Origin: Schistocerca nitens
Taxonomy: Eukaryota; Arthropoda; Insecta; Orthoptera; Acrididae
Length of the DNA: 64,000 nt
Direction of reading: 5' to 3'
Assembly: GCF_023898315.1 (NCBI RefSeq)
Contig: NC_064623.1
Coordinates: 19,915,140-19,979,139, forward strand
The notes below the pieces were generated by a model, which did not search any database, was not told where the DNA came from, and saw nothing but the letters and a program-made list of their open reading frames with translations. The translations under genes were made by a program, and so were the position numbers. Below are positions 31,808-42,487 of this stretch, piece after piece (position 1 is the first letter of the stretch; every line of letters starts with the position of its first letter).

Positions 31808-33042
31808 ACATCTACATCTACAACTATACTCCGCAAGCCACCTGACGGTGTGTGCCGGAGGGTACCTTGAGTATCTCTATCGGTTCTCCCTTCTATTCCA
31901 GTCTCGTATTGTTCGTGGAAAGAAGGATTGTCGGTATGCCTCTGTGTGGGCTCTAATCTCTCTGATTTCATCCTCATGGTCTCTTCGCCAGATATGCGTA
32001 GGAGGGAGCAATATACTGCTTGACTCCTCGGTGAAGGTATGTTCTCGAAACATGAACAAAAGCCCGTACCGAGCTACTGAGCATCTCTCCTGCAGGGTCT
32101 TCCACTGGAGTTTATCTATCATCTCCGTAATGCTTTCGCGATTACTAAATGATCCTCTAACGAAGCGCGTTGCTCTCCGTTGGATCTTCTCTATCTCTTC
32201 TATCAACCCTATCTGGTACGGATCCCACACTGCTGAACAGTATTGAAGCAGTGGGCGAACAAGCATACTGTAACCTACTTCATTTGTTTTCGGATTGCAT
32301 TTCCTGGGGATTCTTCCAATGACTCTCAGTCTGGAATCTGCTTTACCGACGATCAATTTTATATGATCATTCTATTTTAAATCACTCCTAATGTGTACTC
32401 CCAGATAATTTATGGAATTAACTGCTTCCAGTTGCTGACCTGCTATTTTGTAGCTAAATGATAATGGATCTTTCTTTCTATGTATTCGCAGCACATTACA
32501 CTTGTCTATATTGAGATTCAATTGCCATTCCCTGCACCATGCGTCAATTCGCTGCAGATCCTCCTGCATTTCAGTACAATTTTCCACTGTTACAACCTCT
32601 CGATATACCACAGCATCATACGCAAAAAGCCTCAGTGAAATTCCGATGTCATCCACAAGGTCATTTATGTATGTTGTGAATAGCAACGGTCCTACGACAC
32701 TCCCATGCGGCGCACCTGAAATCACTCTTACTTCGGAAGACTTCTCTCCATTGAGAATGATATGCTACGTTCTGTTACCTAGGAACTCTTCAATGCAATC
32801 ACACAATTGGTCTGATAGTCCATATGCTCTTACTTTGTTCATTAAACGACTGTGGGGAACTGTATCGAAAGCCTTGCGGAAGTCAAGAAACACGGCATCT
32901 ACCTGTGAACCCGTGTCTATGGCCCTCTGAGTCTCGTGGACGAATAGCGCGAGCTGGATTTAACACGATCGTCTTTTTCGAAACCCATGCTGATTCCTAC
33001 AGAGTAGATTTCTGTTCTCCAGAAAAGTCATTATCCTCTATA
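31808..33042 (-). mobile_element. 5'-truncated Jockey/CR1-like LINE
   Basis: The 3' end, with a short (TACATC) repeat tail on the plus strand at 31808-31825, sits inside the TcA terminal repeat. Minus-strand coding runs from about 33040: FRKAFDTVPHSRLMNK around 32890-32840, SGAPHGSVVGPLLF at about 32720, FAYDAVV where FADD is expected, then the C-terminal domain 32356-31877 with VRPLLQYCSAVWDPY and IQRRATRFVRG. Endonuclease and ORF1 are absent (5' truncation). Stops are present, including one before 32725. The same family appears to supply the endonuclease at 33699-44690. Confidence 0.85.
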
Positions 33043-33063
33043 TTTCTTTGACGCTTCAGCGTA

Positions 33064-33190
33064 TAACTGCAGCATACGCTTCCTTTTGGGATTTCGACAT
33101 ATAACCTTATAAAATCTGGTTGCCAACTGACAAATTATGTCAGTGTTATTGAGAGTGAGTATAATGAAACTCTGACAGACTCGAATTGTA
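33064..33190. other. Short spacer
   Basis: Sequence between the TcA right end and a GC-rich block. Nothing recognised. Confidence 0.35.
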
Positions 33191-33970
33191 AATAAATATT
33201 GAAGACGTGCGCGCCCCGCGTAACTGCCGTCACACCTGGGTAGCCGACACTGCTCCCCCTCCCCCCCCCCCCCACCACCGCCACCGGGCTGTGGTTACCC
33301 ACGCAGCCTACCTGCTGTGGCAGACAATTCTCCACTCTCGCGCCCTAAAGCAGCCGCTAATTGGTCGCGCTGGAATCCCACATGCAGGGAAGCGCGTGCT
33401 GGCCAGCCGTAACGAATTGCCCTCACATAGGGGGGGGGGGGGAGGGGGAGGCTCCACCGTGATTTACGCTAATCAGCATCCCAGCTACACGCGGCTCCCT
33501 GCCGGTGTCTGCCCACACTACCCCGCCTACGCCTCTCCGTGTACACTCCGTAATCAGAGGTCCGAGCGGGTGTCGGTATCTGCATGTATTCCAAAAGGCG
33601 TGGCTCACGACCCGCCCGAACAGGTATCGATCTTACTGCGATGATAGGTCAGGCGTGATATACACGCAGGTAGCGGTTACAAGGGTAGCGGAGTACATGT
33701 GGAGCGCAGATATGGGTTTTTTAGGTTAGAGAATTCCCTCCTTAGGCCCGACAAGACGCCTCCTGAGACGCGGCAAAGTAGGAATAGGCAAAACGCAACA
33801 GGGAATAACAATATTAATGTGCTAATAGTAAACTGCAGGAGCGTCTATAGAAAGGTCCCACAACCGCTCTCATTAATAAACGGTCACAATGCCCACATAG
33901 TACTAGCGGCGGAAAGTTGGCTTAAACCAGATGTAAACAGTAATGAAATTCTAAACTCAGATTGGAATGT
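33191..33970 (+). mobile_element. LINE upstream region and start of endonuclease (left half)
   Basis: A GC-rich block with a C-run (about 33249-33274) and a G-run (about 33430-33447) leads into a plus-strand frame. That frame begins an APE-type endonuclease: NINVLIVNCRSVYRK, then LAAESWLKPDVNS, then SDWN. At 33970 the frame is cut by the 10.2-kb LTR element and resumes at 44144. The GC-rich part is probably leader or ORF1 remnant of the same LINE; that is inference. Confidence 0.7.
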
Positions 33971-35625
33971 TGAAAGGGTACAGTACCGCCCAACATTGAA
34001 AATAGGTACGAAATACTTCATTATTTTTGTCAGAACAACACATTTTTTTTGTAAAGTAACTCAATTTCAATTAATACAGCGAAGCCGGATACCAGTGTGG
34101 GAAAGAATTACAATTTATTTATTTAATTGATCACATGTGCACTCCCTCAAAATAAATCCCTACATCCAGTTTGGTGAGATCTGTGAAATGAATGAATGTA
34201 TGGTCGTCTGCTAACCATAGATAGTGAATGGGAATATATGATCATCTTTGAGTCGATCCTTTGGTGAGACCAAAGAGATGAAAATTTTACCAGAGCTTTG
34301 AGCGCCTGAAATGTGGCTGACCAATAAGGTAGCAAGGTGCTTCTCCCACTTCGACAGGGGTGCGAGAGAACCTGAATACGGCCATGTTTCAGCACTCTGC
34401 CGCTGGATCTTCTGCCGTTAAGACCTGTTTCTGTTGTGCTCCGTAATGACGAAAGAGTGGAGGCATGGTATGCATGTGGAATATTTAAGAGTAGTTAGAA
34501 TTAATAATTTCTCTATCTCAGGAACTTTTGTGGGGAGAATTAAGTGTCAGGCAGGTAATATTAAGGGGATTGTAGTAAACCAACGGTCAAAATGAAACCA
34601 CGTGTAGTTATAAGTTGAGATACTTCCGTGTGCTTAAGTTAAGCTGAATTACTAGCGTGTGTACAATAAGCTGAAATATTTAAGAAATAGCGTGTGTATC
34701 ATAAGTTGAAATATTTAAGAAATATCATTCCGTGTGACGCTAGATTTAAACTCTGAGAGAGAATCAAGGTGAGTCGGCCGTCTATCCAGCAACGCCACTT
34801 GGCTTGCATTGCACAGGAAGACGTGTGTTTATCTCCAGAGTTCACAGTAGGAAAGTAGAATTACAAAGTGGGGCAGTGTCGTGTGAAACTGGGATAAATA
34901 TTGATTGAAGTGGGAAAGCGGAAAGTGATAATGTTGTAACCATTCTTTGTGTAGTATTTCATATTGTTGTGTGGTGTTTGTCATGTAATTTAGGTATGTG
35001 CGGTTTGCATGGGGGAGTAGCAAGGTAGTTTCAAAAGATTTGTGGGTTATGCTTGTTCCTTCGGTATCGCTCGATCTGGAGGAAAGTTTCGTGAGGATGA
35101 TTGTGAGAGTCGAAGCGTGAGATATAATAAAAGATCCACCATCCTATCCAGAAAGTGCACTGTTGCGGTAAATAAATTACGAGACCATAATATAGAGATT
35201 CACTAATGTAAAGCCATGCCCACTGGGCGGAATTTCTCATGTGATATTGTTGTAGGTTGTAGAATTTGTGTGTTTAGGAATAAATCAGATAGTGAAAAGA
35301 AAGAGATTGGTGGCCTTTTTCATTAAATTGTATGTTGTCATAATGTTCCGAATTTATATAAAAGCCGTTAAATAAAAGACAAAAAGTAAATGTGGTATTG
35401 CCAGTGCGTAGTGTACGGTCAGAGTTCTATAAATCACTGATAGTCAGATGCGTGTTTCCGTTGCGTATTATTCATACAGGAGGATGATTGGTAACTAAAT
35501 AGTAAGATACGAGAATTCATGTTACTCGATAAATTAAGGAAGAATCCACTCGCTTGGCAAACCACTCATCTTGCAGGCCTGATGCTTGATGCCACAGTAT
35601 GAGAAAGGCATGTGGGTGCCTCTCA
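33971..35625 (+). repeat. 5' LTR of the gag-only element
   Basis: 1655 bp, starting TGAAAGGGTACAG and ending GGGTGCCTCTCA. TATATAAAAG at 35355-35364 and AATAAA at 35371-35376 are plausible core promoter and polyadenylation signals. Minus-strand frames inside it recur in the other LTR and look non-coding. Confidence 0.93.
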
Positions 35626-35841
35626 TAATTTCGAGCCTGCCAGGATTTATTTTTTTAGGATATTTTTTGCCAGGATATCTTTGTCAGGATATTTTTTCTA
35701 GAATATTTTGCTGTTAAGATTTTTTTTATGGAATGTATTGTGACAGCACTTCTGGATTGGTGAGGATCTTTTATTTTTTTTTATGTAATTAATTGCTATA
35801 TTGTCCGAGGCTGGAAAATCGTTGCATAATTTTTTTGCATA

Positions 35842-37680
35842 ATGTCCGTAGTAACTAGGTCGCAGTCGAAAAGCGTAGCCACCATGGAGAATAGCGATTC
35901 TGGCGTGAACGTAGCAGTGCAGCAGGAAGTAGCTGTTGACCATGGGTTAATGAGCGAGAAAGACGAACACTCCGAAGGGGCTGAATTGTTCAGTGGACCG
36001 CTGCTGGGTGATGCTTTGTGCGGCGGGCTTTGTCCACAAACGCGGGCTTTTCCCGACGACGCGGGCGAGCAGGGACTAGGTCAGGTATGCAGTGAAAGTG
36101 CAGCTACCCTTAGCGAAGCTACGGTTTCTCAGGCGAACGAGGTGAGCGCGTCGAAAGTAGGAAATAACGATGTGATACTACAGTTTTTACAAGCGATGAA
36201 TAGGGAGACTAACGAAAGATTAGAAGCGATGACTAGGGAGACTAAGAAAGGATTGGAAGCAAATAACGAAAGGTTAGAAACGATGAATAGGGAGACTAAG
36301 AAAGGATTGGAAGCAAATAACGAAAGATTAGAGGCGATCAATAGAGATAAGAAGGAGAGAGATAGGGAGAATAAGGAAAGATTTGAAGCAACTAACGAAA
36401 GATTAGAAGCGATGAATAAAGATAATAAGGAAAGATTGGAAGCAAATAAGGAAAGATTGGAGGCAATGGATAAGGGAAATAAAGAGGCAATGAGGAAACT
36501 ACACACAGTTATCGATGAGCGTCTGCCCACAGTTAATAATCGGTTAGATGAGGGGGAGAAGAATCTGGATGCGGGGAAGCAAGTATGTGACGCCGTGAAA
36601 GAAAAAGTCAGTAATTTGGAGGTACGAATAATGACAATAGAGAGTGATATTACAGGACGTAGGGACGTGTTGCCAGATGAGCGAATCAAAGAGGTAGTGG
36701 AGGACTTACTTGCAGATAAACAAGGGGCATCAGACAGCGTGGAAGCTCAAATCACCCAGCAAGAAGTGGCGCTAAATAAACACAGGAATGAAGTTGCGGA
36801 GGTAGTGGTCAGAATGCATACGATTAGTGCAGATGCAGAAAAGATCAGTACAAGAGGCGAGACAGGATCTGACAGTACGCAGCGAGGGGCTTATGCCGAG
36901 CTGGAAGAGACACAATCACTATTACAGCTTAAAGAGGCGCAATTAGAAATAAGTAGGAAACATAGCGAAGAACTAGCACAGTTGCAATTAGCGTGCAGTA
37001 GCGAAGGTGACACACCACCAGGTAGATTGCAGAAGGAGAGTGAGATAAACTCAAAAAGCGAAAATAGGCAGAAAGTGGAAGACGAATTCAGGGAGTCAGA
37101 AGGACGGTTGTGTCGGATAAAACAGGTGGCAGACCCAACTGGGTATAGTCCAAGGCTGTCTCAATTTCAGGACTCATTACCTTCATCGTGGGGACTGCTC
37201 CTCAAAACGAAGTTTGTGTATAACCATTAGAGGGACGAGGCTAGAGCGAAAATGGAGGAAGACCTTAAAGACTGTAGTAGCTATTTAAATGAATTCTGGT
37301 CGAAAAGTAAGGAGGACCAGGTTACGCAAAGCATATTGATGATGCCAAATCGTAACGAATGTGGTATAAGGGATTCAGTGTCATGCTATCAGGAGATGTT
37401 TAGACGAAACAGGTATTTGGATGTGACATACGAACCTGGGGAGTTCATTAGGATCCGTATAACGAAGTTGCCAGTGAAATTGCGCAGAGGTATAGTGATG
37501 GCAGGCAGAGGCTTAGACGATTCCGCTTCATTTCAGCACTTGTTACAAGGATTGGGTAATGAGAGCAATATCGTGAACAGAGACACGACTCATAGGTCAG
37601 ATAGTGTCGAGGATAGGAACGGCAGAAACTGTCAGAATGACAGGAGAGTATGGAATCCAGGCATTTCATTCTTGTCATAA
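35842..37680 (+). pseudogene. gag: gag with an in-frame stop and 18-residue coiled-coil repeats
   Basis: The ATG at 35842 opens 462 codons to TAG at 37228-37230. The same frame continues through 37252-37680, so one nonsense codon splits a frame of about 612 residues. The start MSVVTRSQSKS resembles Ty3/gypsy Gag N-termini. Residues about 124-215 are five tandem units of about 18 residues around NERLEAMNRETKKGLEA, strongly coiled-coil. The distal part (FWSKSKEDQ, YEPGEFIRIRI, MAGRGLDDS) resembles a Gag capsid region only loosely. No CCHC knuckle was found. Whether the stop is decay or recoding is unknown; a Trp codon change is the simplest guess. Confidence 0.72.
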
Positions 37681-37984
37681 TGGATTCAAGAATAGGAGAA
37701 ACTAATCCAACATATCAGCCCTTAATATCTTGCTCTAAAACACATGCAGCTGGCACTGAAAATTGTCTATGTAGCAGACAAACTCTACTAATATGTAGGA
37801 ATGCAGGTACCATACTTCTGAACAGAGAATATAATGAAGTGCTGTGTATGGTTGCTCGGAATCTGGTGTTAGGGAAAGAGGCCACTAGCACCAAAGTTAC
37901 TAACACTTGGGCTGCCCAATTCTCCCAGCTTGTATATTCTCTGCACACATTTAATTTTCGTGTAAGCTCAGATTCCTAACTAGC

Positions 37985-38122
37985 AAATTTTTTACTGTGT
38001 ATAGTGGACCATTCAGAGTGAGGCGGATTGTCCATGAAAATGCTGTACTGATTGAGACGATCAAGGGAAAACAATCTCGTGGGCTTCATCACATTTCTAA
38101 CATCAAATTATGGAAAACTTAA
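37985..38122 (+). pseudogene. Integrase C-terminal remnant (GPF module)
   Basis: The plus-strand frame ending TAA at 38120-38122 reads YSGPFRVRRIVHENAVLIE, then GKQSRGLHHISNIKLW. This is the GPY/F-type C-terminus of Ty3/gypsy integrases. It lies only about 300 bases after gag, so a deletion of several kilobases removed the rest of pol. It shows that the element came from an ordinary gypsy ancestor. Confidence 0.75.
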
Positions 38123-39370
38123 GGATAGATCTAAGGTAGGCAATTTATGGTAAATAGTCAGTGTATTTATTTGTGGTGTGTAACGTTGTGCAGGGTCAAA
38201 TCGAACATAAGAATTTTCAGGCGGGATGTCAGGAAGTGTGACGGAATAGACTGGTCGAATGAGTCATGAACAGGAGTCGACAGAGTGGTGTATGTACGTA
38301 TTTTTTGTCGTATGAATGAGGATCAAGCAGAAACGACGTGATGATTAATGAGTGAATAAAGATGGTAGATAGAGAAGCGACGTGATAAATAGTAGTGGAT
38401 AAAGGTGATATGTAAGGAAAGAAGCGACGTGGAGCGGTGTGATTAATAAAGAGAGATTCGACGTGATGAAACAGTGGTAAATAAAGGTGAGTAGAATTGA
38501 ATAATGTGGAGATGTCTTAGATGTATGTTACAGAGAGGCTTGTGTATGCTGCAATAGAGATTGATGCCAATGGCGAAGGAAGACCAGGAAATGATGGAGT
38601 AATGGACGGACGGAGAGCCGTTATACAAATGAAGAGATGAGGACAACTGCACAATGTGAAAGGACATAAAGGGAGTATGAGATCCAGATGGTGAACGTTG
38701 TGGAATACTGACGTAAGATGTAATATAAGTGTAGATCTAATTCTTAGCATAACATTTGCGATTTGCCAAAAATAATATTTTTGTTGTTGTTGAAGCCTGG
38801 TACCAGTATAACTAATCAAAACGGTACCAATAATGTGTACAGTTATTTTGCAGGTTGAATAATTTGTGTATTTTTTGTTCTTAGATGAAATGTCGCAATT
38901 CTAAGTTGGTGTTTAGCAGAATGATTAATGGGTAAAGCGAATGTGGAGGTAAGCCGATGGAGAGAGGTGCCAGAGTGAAAGGACGAATTCGGAGACTGGA
39001 AAGCTATCTCCGAAGCAGCTTCATGTATTATGTGGTTGAGTATAAGGGAGCAAAGGTATGGTATGTTGTCGTGAGTGTGGTGGTGTTAAGGTTAGCTGAC
39101 TTCTAGACCTATTCTGTTAGTGTATTAATGGATTAAATGAGAAGGAAAATGTGATGTCTGGTGAGTGAGAGTCGTAGAGTAGTGTGATCAATGCGCACAC
39201 TCCTGTAAAGGGGATGCTACCGATCTGTAACTAAAACATTATTATGTATTGTTTGATTGGGATGAACCTCGATGGCAGGTCAGGATCTGACATCATGTGG
39301 ATGATACATACGTGTCCTAGAAATGTTGTTATATATAATAAAATGTAAAATATATAAAAAAGATAATAAT

Positions 39371-39720
39371 TTCAGTCCATCACAAGCACAAAGGTGCATT
39401 ATATGTTGTAGATTTAGAGTGATCAGTTTCTAAAATGTTTGTTGTGTTAGGATGTTAAAGTAGTTTACTATTTAATAACATGTGGTAGGTAATTGTGAGC
39501 TGTGTAGATTATTCTTATTTTTTGTTAGAACACTTTCAAGGGGTATTAATTTCAGTCTGTCACAAGCACAAAAGTTCATTGTATATTGTAGTTTTAGAGT
39601 AAAGTTTCTAATATTTTCACTGTGATAGGATGTTAGAGTAGCCTACTATTTGATATTGTAATTATGAGCAGTATAGATTGCTTATTATTCCTTTTGTTTT
39701 TTTTTTACACTTTCATGTTT
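39371..39720 (+). repeat. 180-bp diverged tandem duplication
   Basis: Two units with a 180-base period both begin TTCAGTC and then CACAAGCACAAA. They continue in parallel through GTTAGGATGTTAAAGTAG-like and ACTTTCA-like blocks with many substitutions. It lies within the non-coding part of the gag-only LTR element. Confidence 0.75.
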
Positions 39721-41167
39721 TGTATGAGGGACGACAGGTACAATGAATAGCACGAGTGTGGGCTGTCTATAGAAAAGGGATGGATAAGTGTTGATGTTGT
39801 ATGGGTAGAAAACTAGGGTGTATAATTTTGTGTTTTTTAGAACAAAGATTCTTTTATTACCAATGTATCTAATAGATCATACATGTAATCAATGAGTATT
39901 TAAATAATGTAAGAATATCCTTTTGTCTGTAATGTTGCGAGATGCACGGAAGGCTCTGACTGATTGGTTGTCGTAACGCCCATACCGCTAGCGGGCCGAG
40001 CTGACGTTGCCATGGCGACGGGCGACAGAGCCGCGGCACTCCCCACTCCACTGTCGGTCGAGGTACACTCCACGCGCCCGCTACAGCAGGTCAACGGCCT
40101 GGGGCGACACGCGCGTACCACTGGCCATTCATAAGTTCCGCCACCCTTACGACTGGGGAAGGTATCCCGCGGAGGCAACAGCGGGTGGTTTCTTCTGCTC
40201 AACCGCGCGCGCAGCGGCGCCACGGCAGAACGGACGACGCGCGGCAGAACCCGGCGGGCATTTGTTACCAGCAACTATTAACTAGTACTGGACTGTGGAG
40301 CTGTGAAACAAGATGACTGCTCGTTACGTCTCCATAGGGTGGAAAGTGAAGGACTGGTGTTTCCATGTTGTGAGTGGTGGAAAAGATTTTGTCTTTAGCA
40401 GACAGGACGATCGTTTTGTTTTGTCTCGACCACTGAATGGTGGGATCCATAAACTTTTGGCAGTGACTTGTTAAGTGTGCTTTGTGAATTGCATGTGGGA
40501 CACTTGGTATACTTAGAGGACAGTTGTCGTTTGGTGAACAATTATTGTATGAAGGCAAGAAACTAGAGTGGGACATTGACATTTGCGTCTGTAGTAGGAG
40601 ACATTTCTGGAATTGGCGCGGGAATAAGTGCTGTTTGTTGAAACTTACGACTTTTAATTACACCATGAACTGAAAGGACAGAACCGTGGGTAATAGTAGT
40701 TGTAGGGCCATTTTTTGGACGAACAGATTCGTGTGGATGGTACTCTGAGAGTGACTATGACATTTGTGTTTAATGAGAGATACGGTTTACTGTTCAGTGC
40801 GTGTTCAAAATGCCGATTTGAGTGACTCAAAGACTTTCGTCTGGGTAACCATGGGAGAGCTTTGACACCGAGACAGTGTTTCTAGGAAAACTATCAGCAA
40901 CTCTTTGACCCCAAGAAAATCACAGAATGAAATGTTTCCGTGTGACTCGCAAGATAGGGAATAATGTATTTGTAATTGTGTAAATGTTTTTTTTATATGT
41001 TTCATTCCTGAAGGGACAGCAAGCGTAATTGTATTTTATTAACATTTGTGTTTAGAATAGTTAGTGTTTTTTTTTTTTTGTTCTGGATTATCAAGTTCAC
41101 GTAGCATGTTTATTAGAATATTTGGTACAATGATGCTTTAATTATTAGCCAGTGGTGTAATACTAAC

Positions 41168-41360
41168 GCCGGCCAAAGTGGCCGTGCGGTTAAAGGCGCT
41201 GCAGTCTGGAACCGCAAGACCGCTACGGTCGCAGGTTCGAATCCTGCCTCGGGCATGGATGTTTGTGATGTCCTTAGGTTAGTTAGGTTTAACTAGTTCT
41301 AAGTTCTAGGGGACTAATGACCTCAGCAGTTGAGTCCCATAGTGCTCAGAGCCATTTTTT
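41168..41360 (+). mobile_element. tRNA-derived SINE, family A
   Basis: A full head (GTGGCCGTGCGGTTAAAGG, B box GGTTCGAATCC) and body ending CAGAGCCATTTTTTT. Perfect 12-bp TSD TGTAATACTAAC at 41156-41167 and 41361-41372. Inserted in the tail of the gag-only LTR element. Confidence 0.92.
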
Positions 41361-42487
41361 TGTAATACTAACATAGCGGCCCTTGTTGCATTGGTCAGTA
41401 AGATTGTCACAGGGGACAAGAGTTTGCATTGCACAACAAATATCGGAATTAACTGATGCATTTTGATGTCGTGCATAGTAATAATCTTGTTGGTGTTTTG
41501 ACTGAAGCCACTTATTTTCATTATCACAGTGGTGATATTTTACATTAAAGTTTAACGAAGGCTAGTCGAAATGCAATTTCGTGTCGTCTAAATGTGTGAC
41601 AACAGAGAAAAGAACAGTAGAGTAAGATACGAGAGCTACTGGTAGATTCAAGCACTTATTGCTAACTATTTATTGCGTGTATTGATCAAAGTTGATGGAC
41701 TGACTAGCTCAGCAGCAGGTATTTGTACTGATGGACAAGGATAAGGTTAAACTCACTGTCGAGTAGTTCTGGCAATTGCTTAGGTGATGATAGTTAATGA
41801 GGTATGACATGATGTCTTAGACGAACTATATTACGTAACCAGTATGTAACTTGTGGTATATTTCATTGTTTTTCTTCTCAGTTTTATTTCTCTGTAGGTT
41901 TGAGGTATATTTTAGAGTAATGGTATGGAGCCTGACATTCTACGTGTAACTAGTGTACGAAATTTTTTTTTCTTTTGTTGATTTTGTTTTGTATTTAGAC
42001 ATTGCCGTGTAAAGATTATTACAACGCAATTTATGAATGTCAGATTACTTGTTCTGTGTTTGGACGGTGAGCTATTTAAAATTTCATGAGTACAATTAGT
42101 ATTTTTTCATTTGTTTTAGAATTATTGAAGTTTGGATTACTCCTAAAAATAACAGAGATCCCGGTAACTAAGCCAAATTTTATCTCACCATTATTTTTTT
42201 ATTTGTATGATATAATGTTTTATTTGTCATGTAGATTGTTGTAAATTTGTATGTGTACGTTACTCCGGATTGTGGAGAGTACAATAATGCAACAACTGTC
42301 AATAATTTGGTAAAGTAACAACATTTGGTCGTCAATTTGAGGTCACCAGGGGCTAAGGTCTCCTCCTGGTTATTTTGATAACTTGCTACGTTTGTTCTAA
42401 TACAGTTTTCTTAAAAAAATGTTCGGAACTACCCTCGCATTGCAAGGATAGTACCATGCCATTTTTTTCTGCATGGGTAGCCGGTGG

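Larger units (their letters stand above)
30665..33061 (-). mobile_element. Tc1-like transposon (family TcA), split by a LINE
   Basis: The left end CACCGAAGAGCCGAAGAACTGG lies after TA (30663-30664). The right terminal repeat is interrupted: CCTATACCAGTTT at about 31795-31807, then a LINE, then TTTCTTTGACGCTTCAGCG at 33043-33061 followed by TA (33062-33063). Transposase pieces lie on the minus strand between about 31624 and 30740. The same family recurs at 61039-63080. Ends, TA flanks and transposase type all agree with Tc1. Confidence 0.87.
38123..42487 (+). other. 4.4-kb non-coding tail of the gag-only element
   Basis: No long frame. It holds four CGACGTG motifs at about 38334-38466, a 180-base diverged tandem duplication starting at 39371 and 39551, a GC-rich island at about 39950-40280, and a SINE at 41168-41360. 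The sequence just before the right LTR (GGGTAGCCGGTGG) is a poor polypurine tract. A long conserved non-coding interior would fit a LARD-type derivative. Confidence 0.7.

Noticed and set aside
33207-33644. 145-residue plus-strand protein in the GC-rich block
   Set aside because: Proline/histidine/glycine-rich translation of C and G runs with no domain; more likely LINE leader.
36196-36490. CRISPR-like array
   Set aside because: The 54-base units are contiguous, without unique spacers, and encode a heptad-like coiled coil within gag.
36129-36689. 186-residue minus-strand frame
   Set aside because: Antisense shadow of the gag coiled-coil array; its Leu/Ser-rich composition is the complement of the repeat.
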